Part shown: piece by piece, positions 49,858-61,417 of the stretch
Layout: the number at the start of each line of letters is the position of its first letter
Position numbering within the stretch: position 1 is the first letter of the stretch
NCBI GenBank assembly: GCA_003008705.1
Contig: PDUO01000018.1
Span: 894,630-958,629 of the forward strand
Direction of reading: 5' to 3'
From: Pezicula radicicola
Lineage: Eukaryota > Ascomycota > Leotiomycetes > Helotiales > Dermateaceae
DNA: 64,000 nucleotides
The notes under the pieces: model-generated
Told to the model about the DNA's origin: nothing
The model's database searches: none
What the model saw: the letters and a program-made list of their open reading frames with translations, nothing else
Translations under genes and position numbers: made by a program

Positions 49858-52800
49858 TCACCAATGTAATTCTCTCTTTATATCACGGTCATACTCACAC
49901 TCCAGCCTCTCGCAAACGTCAGGGTGCCCATGATTACTGGCCAGTCGGCTTGCGTCATCTACAGTCCTAAAGTCGACCATGCCCATTTGCAAGATGGCTT
50001 CCACAATTTCCATGGTTCCTAACTCTGCGGCAAGTAACAATGCTGTGCCTGAATTAGCAAAGCCGTTGTGAATCATTTCTTGGACCCATTTCTCATCTCT
50101 TTGTCGCACGGCTTCTTCTACTGCAATCCGGCGTTCTTCTGGTCCGAATATATTTGCTGTATACGAGCAACATGTTAAGAACTTCTTTGCAATATTGACG
50201 TTGGATCTGATCAAAGTAAGAAGCACCCCTTGGCGTTCCGCCCCATGGGACGCCATCTTAGACACCAAAGCAGTTAATACACCCCCTAGAAGTTCTTTAT
50301 CAGTTGCGATTGCCATCAGAACCTTGACATCTTTCTCTAGCACAATCATTAGCTGTCCAACATGGTCCTCTGTGCAACACGGTCGTCCCAGAGAAGATAG
50401 CAGGCCCCTCTCGATTAATGACCAAGTAAGACGTTTATTGCCCAACTTCGCAACTAATGCAACGCATTGGAGCTCCTCTGTGCAATCGATATTTCGAAGG
50501 TCCGATGCCGAACGACTTGGCACAATGTGGGTTGATCTCGTCTCTGCAATTTCAGGCGGCGTTTGTCTAGTATAACCTGGCTTGTCAAGTTTGTCAAGGA
50601 AGGAACTCAGTCGGCGAATTAAATGAACGCCCCCAAGACGATATGATTCATTGAAAAGTATGCGCCATGGTCCCATCTGATTGTTGTCCTCCGGCGAGGT
50701 CAAGGAAAGTAATAGTCTGATCATGTCATCAGAGGCTTTTAATAGATTGCTCATGAACGGATATGATAAATGGATGCTAGTACTGTCTCCTGTCAACAAA
50801 ATCTGAGCGGTACCAATCTGGTTGTGCTGAATTGCTTGGGCCAGACATGACTGCATGTTAAAAGCCTGCGGCTTTCGTTCTCTGAATAAAGAAAGCGAGC
50901 GGTTATAGCCCATTGCTGCTGCCAAATTCGGTGCTGTAAGATCCTGTTCTGTAACATCCATGTCGATTATGTCTTGCTTGAGCAGAAGATCGATAATCTC
51001 GATATCATCTCGTCGTACAGCTGCGTGTAGAATGCTTTCACGATTGGAAGCAACTTGAAAGTTGACGTTTGCGCCGTTATCAAGAAGGTACTCGCAGACA
51101 TCTAAATGACCATGTTCAACGGCGAGCATCAGCGGTGTCTTTAGTCCTTTTGAAGTCGCCTTCTTTAGCATGTTGACATTGCTTCCTGTTGCCACTAAGT
51201 CCCTCACGGAGTTCAAATCGCCTTCCTTAGCGGCGGTACAAATATCGTCTTTGCGTTTGCTAGATTGTTTCGGTTTTGGGAACAAAGCTATTTCTGGCTG
51301 TGTATGATGCCTTTTGATGTGCTGACTTAGTCCAGACTCTGTTGGAAAGCCAATATCTACAGAATAACAACCATCTGTTGGGCAACGGAATGGCCTCTCA
51401 TGTTCGTTGACGTGGTCTTTGCGTTGTTTCGATTTCGCAAACCCTGTGGAAAATAACTGACACCAAGGCTTGGGGCATTTGTAGCATATGGATCCATATA
51501 GTGGCAGATTATTGGATTCATCCGCAACGTATGTTTTGTCTCCTCCATCTCGGATGGCTTCGATTGCGTTCCTCAGCGTTTCAGTAGCAAACCCGAGGCT
51601 CATCACTTTCTCTCTCTCTCGGGGATTTCTAGGAAGTTCTGTAAATCGTCGTTCAATGGCATTGAGGTCCTTTAATTCTTCTTTGCAAATGTCCGTTGAT
51701 CTCAAGTATGCCCTTAACAGTTTTGCAACCGATTGCAAAGTGTCGCTGTAGGTATCAAAGCTAAGCTCTTCGCGTGCCTCGATCAGGTTGTCAACATGAT
51801 TCCACCAAAATGCTGTCGCGTAGTCATGGAAACCGTAATAGCCTGTGCGAGCACATACTTGGATATCCCTCTCAATGACGAGTCTGAATGGGTGTGATGT
51901 TAAGTACTGGGTACAGAACAAGGCCATCTTGGCGTGTTCCGAAGACAAGCAGAGCGCTTCAGTCTGAATTAGGTACCTGTGGCTGTTTTTAGTTTCTGAC
52001 ACGACTTCGGGATTAGGTATTCTACAGAAAGTTCCAAGGCAGATTATGAACGATGATCAACATACATCTTCGCTGATGAGTGTACAATCTCAACTTCACC
52101 TTCCGACCCAGGATTACCTATGCCTCCGATCATCCCCACTTCTACCAAGGACCCACAGAGGTATTTGCACGACTTCACGGATTGGCGATGAATATTTGCT
52201 GTTCCCGCTTTAGGGTCAATGCAAAATCTGCTCTGGATTTCTCTCCAGCGTAACGGGCGTTCTGCCGATACCACCCATCCAAGAATCTGTTCTGCCGCAA
52301 GCCTCTCTGGTTTGATGGGAGTTTTGAGAACTCGCTTCACCACTCTTTCATAGCTACAATGTGTGTCAGTCCTCCAATAATGTAAAGTCTTCACAAAAAA
52401 TCACATACGCTTTGTCGAGACCGCTGGGGAAATTCTCGGTCTTTAGTTCGGATTCGAAATCGAAGACAGAAATTTGGTCACATAGATTGTCAAGGACAAT
52501 CTTCGCAAATAGAAACATGCCTATTACAAGTTTGAGCTACCCAATTTATTATGCAGCAATAGGTTGGTGCGTAGCACTAACCTTTGGCTCTTGTGGTAAC
52601 CTTCTGGATTATGTCTTGTTCAATCTCCCCTCCAGCAGAAAACTGTTTGCAGATTTTTGCTGCTTCAACTTTCGCATAAGATTTGATATCCTCGCCGTGT
52701 CCGGCTGTTGTCTCTAGTTGTATAGATGGATACAACTCTAGTTTCTCTTCTAGGTATCCATCTCGCTGTCCCGATAAAAGCAATCGAATACATACGTCGC

Positions 52801-54343
52801 TGGTATATGGGACCGCTTCCTCTTTGGGTAGCATCAATTCCTCGAACCACTTTAAGATTCTCTCCACTTCGTTGGCTTTGCTGTCAATTGGATCCGGTGC
52901 GCATTCATCTAAGCCGTCGATTATAATAAAGCACCGTCTTTGGGCTCGCAGTGCTGTCGAAGCTAAATAACATAATTTGTGTAAAGAGAGTTTTTGTTCG
53001 TCGATTGAAGAAAACTCTCGATAGAAGAAGTCCATGAGACTGTTGTCCTGGTCGGCTAATTGGGAAAGCAGACCTAAAAGCAGATGCGTCATTCGTCTTT
53101 TATTGTCGTGTAGGTGTTTGAAATAAAAGTAGATGACCGAAAAGTTGCGACCAAGAGCCCTGTTCCTCACCTGAAGTTCTTTGAGGTAATCGATAATCCT
53201 CGAAACAAGAATGGTTTTGCCTAGAGGAGTTAGCGGCATGGGAAGAAATTTCACTGGCATCTACGGCACTCACCTGCCCCCGGTATTCCGTTGAGATAAA
53301 ATCGTTTACTTGAAAATGTATCAAGCTCAGCCCACTCCTGAAATCTGGAGTCAACAAGAATCCAGTCGCCGGAGCAGCTTGTTTGGCGCATTTGGGAAGC
53401 ATGTTCGTGGTCCTTGTGAAAGTCTGGCGCATTGAGCTTCCCGTGGACGATGCGGCGTTGTCGATGGCGGGTCTCCTCTATCTCAGCGAGCTGTTTCTCT
53501 GATTCTCTGAGGTGCCTAGCATTTATTTCGTTTTCTAGGAACTGGAATTTCTCCTCTGCATGATGGCGTAGGGTTTGAACCTCAGACATAAGTGCAGTCA
53601 GTTTCTCATCTGTTAAAAGCTGCTGATGACGCTTGAAACTGCTCAGGATTGGACCGAATTGGGACTTGAATGTCCTCCAAGAAGAATGAAAGACAGCCTT
53701 CCAACCTAAAACACTTTTTAGTATTATCTATCCAATCGTGATCATCACCCCGGAATGTTCTTACCTGGTCGGGCGAAAACCTCAAGGGCACTCCTGTTGA
53801 ATTCCAAGACATCGCAGTAATAGTTCTCGAGATGCTTCTGAACGAATGGATAACTGGAAAAGAGCTTAGGATACTGAGATACACCGGGAAGGGCCTCGCC
53901 GATTTCTGCATAAGTTTCGAGGAGTAGATCGAGAGTTTCAACCCAAGTGTTAGCGGCCTAGAAGACTGCGTCAGATATATTTTCACACCAGATACCTCCA
54001 GCAATAGTCACCAAAAGGAGAAATTTAATTGGGCCCTGTGTTGTCTTGCTTTAGCAGGTGCATATTTCTATGCCATAGACATTGCGAATCTTACCCAGAC
54101 GAAAGCAACAGTATTGTCCAAATTTAAAAACACTTCGATGACCTGGCCAAGTTGGGACATTCCTTCGATGAATTTTGACACTCTTCGCATATACTTCAAT
54201 CTCTTTTGGGACCCGTGTCGGGCCTGGATATCTTGTATGGTTCTCTCGACATCTTGCTGTGTGCAGTGTGCGAATTGCTCTTTCTGGCTTTTTGTGAGGC
54301 TGTCGCGGAATTTGGTGACGGCTTTTTCGAAGGCACTGTCCAT
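49858..54343 (-). CDS. NLR-type STAND protein: helical N-terminus, NACHT, C2H2 fingers, ankyrin repeats
   Basis: Eight exons (54095-54343, 54012-54035, 53765-53957, 53274-53705, 52582-53220, 52409-52520, 52066-52353, 49858-51976) join in phase to 1351 aa. The start is the ATG at 54343. Residues 1-290 form a helical N-terminal region resembling the DUF7708-type module of fungal NLRs (segment VAFVWGPIKFLLLAANTW). The NACHT has Walker A GIPGAGKT at about 295-302, split by the 53221-53273 intron, and Walker B CFIIIDGLDEC at about 396-406. A winged-helix-like region follows (VHSSAKMYL). Near 810-875 lie Cys/His finger patterns (CPKPWCQLF, FRCPTDGCY, GLSQHIKRHH). Ankyrin repeats follow (TPLMLAVEHGHLDVCEYLLD; ILHAAVRRDDIEIIDLLLK), and a last one lies near the C-terminus. 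Such proteins act in fungal non-self recognition and regulated cell death. No lesion found. Confidence 0.9.
54012..54035 (-). other. 24-nt microexon of the NLR gene
   Basis: Encodes GPIKFLLL between introns of 59 bp (54036-54094, GTAAGA...CACAG) and 54 bp (53958-54011, GTGACT...TCTAG), both phase 0. Including it restores the WGPIKFLL motif characteristic of this N-terminal module. Confidence 0.8.
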
Positions 54344-54714
54344 GATTTCCAACACTTCTTTATGTCAATACATTCAAGCTTTTGAGCAGTTCGGAGCATA
54401 GGGAATAATGGGTGAGCGATGAGTCGAAAAAGTCAGAGGCTGAAAATATCGGAGACCTCAGACGTGCCTTCCCAAAAGTCATGCAGTGTCGGGTGCGCTG
54501 TGGATGGTGGCGGTTGCCGGATATGCAGCATCTCTTCAGCCTTGAGTGTCTGCCAGTCCGCAGCAAACATGAAGCTCAGCCCCAGGCATAATTTGAATCG
54601 CTTCATTTTACAAGTACCGGTTCAACGATCGAGCATCCGCAGAGAGCACAACAACTCAAGACATTATAACTGATACAAGCTTTCATATTTCTCATTATTA
54701 GTTTCGTATCTGTG
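54344..54714. other. Head-to-head promoter region, NLR and SNF2 genes
   Basis: 371 bp between two divergent start codons, so the two genes share a short bidirectional upstream region. No specific site was assigned. Confidence 0.5.
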
Positions 54715-57700
54715 ATGAATGCGTCCCACCCAAAGCGCAGCCAAGGCTCCAAGGAGACAGACTCACACTCAAATGCAGCAAAAAAAGTACGCTACTCCTT
54801 GGACAGGCTAGATGGTTGGGAGACAGTAGACACAACCACCACCACTGAACAGGGAAATTGGGGCCAGGTTCTTGAATCTGCCGACTGTCAGACGCAGAGC
54901 ACCGTGCAATTGGAGCCCTTATATTTTGAAAGCGACTCCGACTTTTCTGTCTTGGAGCACCCCGTGCCAGGCTCTGACATAGCCTTAGCAGAACCTTCCT
55001 TAAGTCAGCCTGTGGCTCAACAAGATGACAAAGGCATTGATGTTTGTTATGGCGCAGTATTGCCCCTGTACGAAGGTCTATTCCAAGTCTCAGCTAACCT
55101 CGAGTCTAGTTATGCGAAGTTCAGGCGGCACTGCTTCCCATCAGTGAAGTTGTTCAGGGGAAGGCGTTTGTCAAGGGACAGGGAAATTTCCAACTGTTCA
55201 AAGTTGTTTATCATGAAAATTACCACGGATTGTTATGGCCTGACTCTGGAGTATTTGCCCGCCTTGATAATGTCACCTCAGCCGCCCTTCAAAGATTGCA
55301 TTTCCCTTCGACTTGTCGCGTAACCGCTGTGGTTGAATCAGCGATCTTACGTCGAGCAAGTCTAGCTGGGAAGTCGAAAGGGATATTTCCTCTTTCACTT
55401 AACGTTTTTGGCCCAGAGTATGAGGGTGACATCATTGGTGAACGGCTTGCTAATGTCTCTGCGTTCCTCCAACATCCAAGCTTCCTCGAAGATGGATACG
55501 AGTACTATAACCCCCAATATTTCTATCCGGGCAACAGAAAGACGTATTTGACATATCTCATTGGGCTCAGAGAGTCTGATGTGCGAGCAAAGCGGCTCTC
55601 GGATGAGGTTGAAGAAGTCCTAGCATCCTTAGATGACACATCGGTTCTTGGTAGTGACACGGTCAATGATTTTGCTGTCGATGGCATAGTCACTCCCCTA
55701 AAAAGGTTTTAGCCCACCTCCAACTAAAACTTCCGGATCTAATCTAATTATGTCTTTAGGCATCAGATATCCGCGCTCAATTTTATTCGACAGCATGAAG
55801 ACCACGATGAATGTCAGTCTATGGCTGGACACCTCCGTCGACTCATGGGCCTTTCGTTAGTCCTCCTTTTGAACAACAAATTCCTCCCCACGATATCTAA
55901 CTTCAAATATCAGAACTGAAGATCAGGTGCCATCCCACGCAATGGGCGGAATACTCGCGGATGTGATGGGGCTGGGGAAAACACTTTCTATTCTGTCAGC
56001 GATAATGTCTTCACGTCGTACCTCAATGTCTTACCCGAAAATTACCGAAAGCGGAGTCCAGGAAGGCATAACCTTTCCTACGGCTTTGTGCAGTAGGGCG
56101 ACCTTGGTAGTCGTAACCTCTATTCGTAAGATGCCTATCTAGCAGAATAGTTGCAGAATGTCTCTAACGTGCACCAGAGGTCTTGGACGGATGGAAGAGG
56201 GAAATAGCAACGTATGTCCAAACCTGAATCGCTGACCACGAGGGGTATGATATTGACAACTGCGATAGCCATCTACAGGACGGCGTCCTGAGGTTTATGG
56301 TCTTCCACGGGGATGGCCGGCCGAAACTACCCAAGAAAGTTATTGAACATGACCTAGTACTTACAACTTATGCTACTCTGGTAGCTGATTGGAAAGGGTC
56401 TAAGGTTCTTCAGAAAGTAGCATGGTTCAGAGTGGTATTGGATGAAGGTAACGCAACCATTCTTTTTCGATTCGACGGAGCTAATTGCGGGACTAGCTCA
56501 TTGGATACGAAATCAAAGCTCGCAACAATTTCGAGCTACCGAGAGACTACTCGCACAACGCAGATGGTGTTTGACGGGTACACCGATTCAGAACAGGCTC
56601 AACGATCTGCTTTCTCTCTTGAGGTTTCTTCATATGGAGCCATTTTGTCGGCCGTCCATATTCCAAAAGTATATCCTGGATCCCCTGAGAAACGAGAATT
56701 CTGAGAGTGTCAAGATGTTGCATGTTTTGCTTCGTGGGATATGTTTACGTCGAAACGAAAAATATCTCGAAATGCCGGAGCCATGCTACAAAGAGATAAA
56801 ACTAACCTTCTCAACAGAAGAAGAATTACTGTACGATGGAGTGTTCAGAAAGTTCCAAGACGATCTTGACAACTTGGTTAGCACTCAATCAAAGACGAAG
56901 AAATATGCCATCCTCTTCGCAATGGTTATGAAACTGAGGCGACTCTGTAACCACGGAACAATGACCATGACGAACCAGCTGTCATCGGTGGCTGCACTAG
57001 ACTTGGATTCAGAATCCTGCAATTATTGCCAGGGAAACCAAGAAGACAATCTAGCAACCCAAAATAAGGACCCATTCTGTCCTGAATGCGGCAGAATCAT
57101 CTCTGCCTCTCCTCAGAGGCCTGTCCAACCGACCTTAGCCTTGTCACAAAGTTCAGTAGTAAATTCACCAATATCCATAGAATCGATGGCGGATCCAACA
57201 CTACCTAGCAATCTACCTAGTCCGAGGCTAATGACAAGAAAGATTTCGACAAAATTGGCAGCGGTAGTGGAGAACCTCAAGAACGAAATGCAGGATAGCA
57301 AAAGGTGATTATCTTGCAAATCTCAGGTATACTCACAGAGATTTCCTAAATTTAACTGACCAGTGTTTCAACAGTCTCGTCTTCTCTTACTGGACATCAA
57401 CATTGGACCTCCTTCAAAGCCTTCTGGTACAAAACAACATACCATCACTACGCATCGATGGGCACGTAAGCTATGAACAGAGACTACGAGCCTTGGAAAG
57501 GTTCCAAAATGATCCCAGAATTACCGTCCTGCTTATGTCAATCCAGACTGGCGCAGTTGGGTTCGTTCTCACGCTGCTATGCTTGCGCATAGTGATTTCA
57601 ATGCTAACCGAGAGAAAAGGCTCAACCTTGCGATTGCAAATCGCGTCCACATTATCGAACCGCAATGGAACCCATCAGTTGAAGAGTAAGCCATCGCTCG

Positions 57701-58008
57701 CGCGCTTCGTATGGGTCAAACTCGCACAGTAACGGTCATTAGATATTCGATGAAGACGACAGTGGAAGAGGTACGTAAATTCTCATTTAAGCGATATAAC
57801 TCTACGATCTACTAAAACAAACCAATCTAACCTAACCTCACAGAATATACAAAACATGCAGAGAAGGAAAAGAAACTTGGCCAAGTTCACTTTAGATGGA
57901 GCATCTGGAGACTCTGCAGCACTAGATGTTAGTTGGTACCTAACTCCAAAAAGCGCTACTCTGTTAACCTTTATCTAGGATTTAAAGTTCATGCTGCATC
58001 TGAAGTAA
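54715..58008 (+). pseudogene. SNF2/Rad5-like helicase gene with a premature stop in motif VI (probable recent pseudogene)
   Basis: Eleven exons (54715-55056, 55125-55705, 55760-55855, 55914-56125, 56178-56211, 56269-56447, 56497-57304, 57375-57560, 57620-57770, 57844-57927, 57979-58008) join in phase to about 900 codons. Present are an N-terminal HIRAN-like/Rad5-type region, motif I GGILADVMGLGKTLSILSAI, DEAH (VVLDEAHWIRN, split by intron 56448-56496), WCLTGTPIQNRLNDLLSLLR, a degenerate RING-like CNYC...CPEC, and the second RecA lobe (VFSYWTSTLDLLQSLL, LMSIQTGAVGLNLAIANRVH). Everything looks intact except TAA at 57687-57689, where the conserved ...VEE-Q-AIARALRMGQTR has Gln (CAA to TAA). Sequence after the stop is still well conserved (RYSMKTTVEENIQNMQRRKR), so the mutation is recent. 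Truncation would remove the motif VI Arg. Family members are DNA translocases in repair and chromatin. Confidence 0.85.
57686..57742 (+). other. Candidate cryptic intron spanning the premature stop
   Basis: The C-to-T change that makes the stop also turns GAGCAAGCC into GAGTAAGCC, creating the consensus donor GTAAGC. CATTAG at 57737-57742 is a possible acceptor and AGTAACG upstream a possible branch point. The interval is 57 nt, a multiple of three, so splicing would remove the stop and keep frame but delete motif VI. Confidence 0.4.
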
Positions 58009-59195
58009 TAGAAATAGTGATTTAATATAACAGCATATAACCGACAATTTTCAGATGTATGTAACGAGTGACTAAGTTAGACTACTTACCTAAATTAAAC
58101 AAAATTAATATTAGGCGATGTTCGAAACCAAGTTTGTCTTTGTCCTTGTAGGCTAAGGAGTCTATCTGCAAACATTATACCTCTTCCTTCTAATTTAGTA
58201 TACCTCTCAATACATAAAAAACTTTTTAACTAAGTTTAAGAGACTCCTACAAAATACTATAAATCTCTACAGACCATACCATACCTAAATTACCTACGGT
58301 AGATTACTATCCCCATCAAATCGTCGCTTAATATAAGCTAGCCTCTAAAGCCTATTTTTTGTAAACAGAGAAAAAAAAAATACTAAAGCACTTATTGTAT
58401 ACAAAGCTGTAACATTAAAAATTACTCTATATAGTAAAGAGTAGGTAAGGAGACTTGTTAATCTTGCTCTTACTCTCTCTTACTCTTTTGTATTCGAAGA
58501 TTACAGGTGAAATTCTTTTACGGAGGTACTGTACTCCCGTATAGCGAGGAGGAGCCATGAAGTATAGTTAGCTTAATTAGGTTACTTACGTGAGTCAAGG
58601 GCAGTTGATTTAGGGTTGATTTGGGGGTTGGTTTGTTAAGCTATGGGGTAGGTAAGGAGGTAGGTAGAGAAATATTTAAGAAAGGGGAGAAATTGGTATT
58701 ATAAAACTTTTGGGTTGATGTTAATCTTTGGAGATAGGGTTGTGAAGAGAAAAGCTTAGCTACAAGTAAGTGGTATAGGATGGGGTAATTAAATTGAGCA
58801 TTCTAAGTCAAGGAAGGAGGAGCTAGCCCTTGATAAATAAGTTGCGATAAACTGCTTACTGTACTATTGTCGAATAATTCATAGGTATTCTGGTAGGAAG
58901 GATCAGGAGCAGCAAACTTGTATTCTTGCTCTATTTCTAACTGCCTAAAAAAGGAGTACCATGATTTTAATGAGATCTACCCATGATAATCATACCCATG
59001 CACAGTAAGCAAGTAAAGCACACTAAGGCTCAAGCACACCCCAACACCAAACCATGCACGCAATGCTTCGTCAGGTCAATCCTAAAGCCATTCATTCCAA
59101 CCTCCAATCTCGTGCTCTCCAAATGGTATCGCAGCTTCCAACAATCTCCAAAGCCCCTTAGCCTCTCTCTATATTCACGGCCTGGCTTCCCCACA
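58009..59195. other. AT-rich convergent intergenic region
   Basis: 3' flanks of the SNF2 and ArfGAP genes. Strongly AT-rich between 58.0 and 58.5 kb. A near-perfect palindrome ACGGAGGTACTGTACTCCCG lies around 58519-58539. No gene recognised. Confidence 0.5.
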
Positions 59196-60643
59196 CTACC
59201 ACTTCTCCCACTCATCACCATCCTTCTTCCCTGAACTTCCGCTCCCAATCCCACCACTGCCATAACCACCTTCATTGTTTTTCTTGATAGACCCAGTGCC
59301 TACTGCACTATGACCTTGCTGTTTCGCCGTGCCCGCTTCAGCAAAGCTGTCCCAAAAATCTTTCTTACTCTCATCGATTGGTGCATTCCGATATCCACTA
59401 GCTGAAGGTCCCTCAACGAAACGATTGAATCCTTCACCAACGTTCTTGGCTCCAGCTTGGGCACCTTTGGCTACTTGAGCTGCGGTGATGCGAGCTTGGG
59501 CTGCGAGGTCGGTTTCTGCTAACTGCCAGAGGGTTTTAGTAAGTCACAGAAATACAAGCAAGGTGCGGGGAGTCAGAGCGATGATAGAAGAAAAAAAGAG
59601 GGACAAAAGCAGAAAAACATACCTTCTGAGCAGTAGGTTGAATATAACTATCATTAACAGTCTTCGCCGTCTTCCCCACAGTTGAAGTAAACCACCCAAA
59701 ACCCTTCGTCAGCGCAGCAACAGGATCTTTCTGCAGCTCATCCATGCCTGGCAATCCTCCACCTCCCGTCCTCGAGTTTTCCGGCACAAAAGCGCCTCCA
59801 CTTCCAAAGCCACCGTATTTTCCTCCTTGACTAGGTGGTAAGTCTGATGGCCTCGAGGCATTGGCTGCTCCAAGCCCAGCAAAGTATTTGTCATCCACTT
59901 TAACTTTGCCTCCTCCTGCAGATTGGGACGGTGTTGCGCTTCGGGAGTTTACGCTAGATGCTGAGGGTGTATGCGCATTGTTGAAGGACATGGATGAAGG
60001 CGCTGGTTTTTCGGATGCAACGTAGTCTTTTCCTTCGACCTTTGCTGTTAATCTGTCCTTCCACTCCTCTCCCACTTCGCCTGAATATCGCTCCGCAATC
60101 GTTGCATCGTCGAAGCTGCCACACAATCAGCCCAACCGTCCATATTCCACCTCACTTTCTCGCTCCACTATTCTCCCCCAACCGAAAGTCCAAAAGGAGA
60201 AAAACCACAGCACTCACGTAATTCCAGCTCCCTCATTCTCCTCATGCTTATCAAAAAAGTCCCTCCAAGGCTTATTCCCCGCACCCCTCATCCGCTCAAT
60301 CTCCGCCGCCTTGAACGCATCCATAGTGATACTCCGCACAAAACTGATGTGTACTCCTAATCCACGGTGGACACCCGCGCAGGACAAGCAGATAAACACA
60401 CCGAACTTTGGGGAGGCCCATTGTGGGGATGGCGCACCACAGTCGACGCATCGATCATTGCCGTTGACTTTTTGGATCTCGAGGAGCTGTCGTTGCGCAC
60501 TTGTCAGCTAAAGTGAACTTGCGTCGCTTCAGAGTACAGCAGGAGATTTGGAAAGGGAGATGTGCAGACGCCACAGGAAGTGGTTAACTACATACTTTTG
60601 ATCGCGTTTCGGGATCAACCTCCCACATAGCCTTGCTCGCCAT
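59196..60643 (-). CDS. GCS1: ArfGAP, Gcs1 type
   Basis: Exons 60596-60643, 60218-60486, 59623-60115 and 59196-59522 give 378 aa, with introns of 100-109 bp, longer than most here. The ArfGAP zinc finger is complete: CVDCGAPSPQWASPKFGVFI then CLSCAGVHRGLGVHISFVRS, giving CxxC...CxxC with the arginine finger in HRGLG. The middle is Ser/Gly-rich. The C-terminal part has LTKGFGWFTSTVGKTAKTVN, an amphipathic helix like the membrane-curvature ALPS motif of Gcs1/ArfGAP1, and AQVAKGAQAGAKNVGEGFNR. It stimulates GTP hydrolysis by Arf in COPI and post-Golgi traffic. Housekeeping gene, no lesion. Confidence 0.95.
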
Positions 60644-61417
60644 GTTTGCCAAAAGAGCTGTAGCTCCTCACGATGGTAACCGTCAGAGTACTACTACAAA
60701 ATTATAGTTAGGGACAAGAATGCGCTGTCAATTTTGTGTCTTGGATTTGTGTGCAGAAGAGAAGTCGGTCCCCTGCGACAGAAAGGAGGTCTCGTTATTC
60801 TTGGCTAGCCTCCGACCAGTGCCCAATAATGACGACTGTGCGGCACGGCTGTACCGCAAGGCTGGGGCTGGGAAGAAACCTTGTCACATGTTTCTTATAG
60901 TTAGGTAGTTTCCTGTTGCAATATTCACAGAAGCATAACGTTATCCCCTCATTATGACTTGATTCTTCTATGGATGGTTTCAAAATCAAATAACTTTTCC
61001 ATTTCCATCCCTCCCCAGAGAGCACATCAGAAAAAAACCTCTAGAAGTACAACCCTGAGAACGTGCCAGAGAAATGGTAATAAGACATTGGTAACAAAAA
61101 AAGCAAAGAGGTCATTGTGGAAGCAAAGGTAGCCATGATGTGAAGGAAAAGCCAATTTCCAGAGAAAGTGATTTTGGAGCCACGGATCTATCAGACGCCA
61201 TAACAAGTCCACCAACTGTGGTCCACCCTTCCTCCCACCTAAAAGGAAAATCATAAAAAGCCAGTTCTTTCTGAAATACTATCAGAAATCCCAGCATCAT
61301 TTCGAAATGCATCCTCATTGCGCCGTGACAATGGTCCAAAAGCAACCGTTAAACAATGCTTTTGTCATCACTGCCTGCGCAATGAACCACTCTCCATCGT
61401 ACATGTTATACACACGC
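60644..61417. other. Intergenic region, ArfGAP promoter and RNA-binding gene 3' flank
   Basis: 774 bp. No coding feature beyond short shadow frames. Confidence 0.5.

Noticed and set aside
55057..55124. Apparent frameshift in the 5' part of the SNF2 gene
   Set aside because: A 68-bp intron (GTATTG donor, GCTAAC branch, TTCAG acceptor) joins GGCGCA to GCGGCACTG in phase and restores the family sequence, so no lesion is needed.
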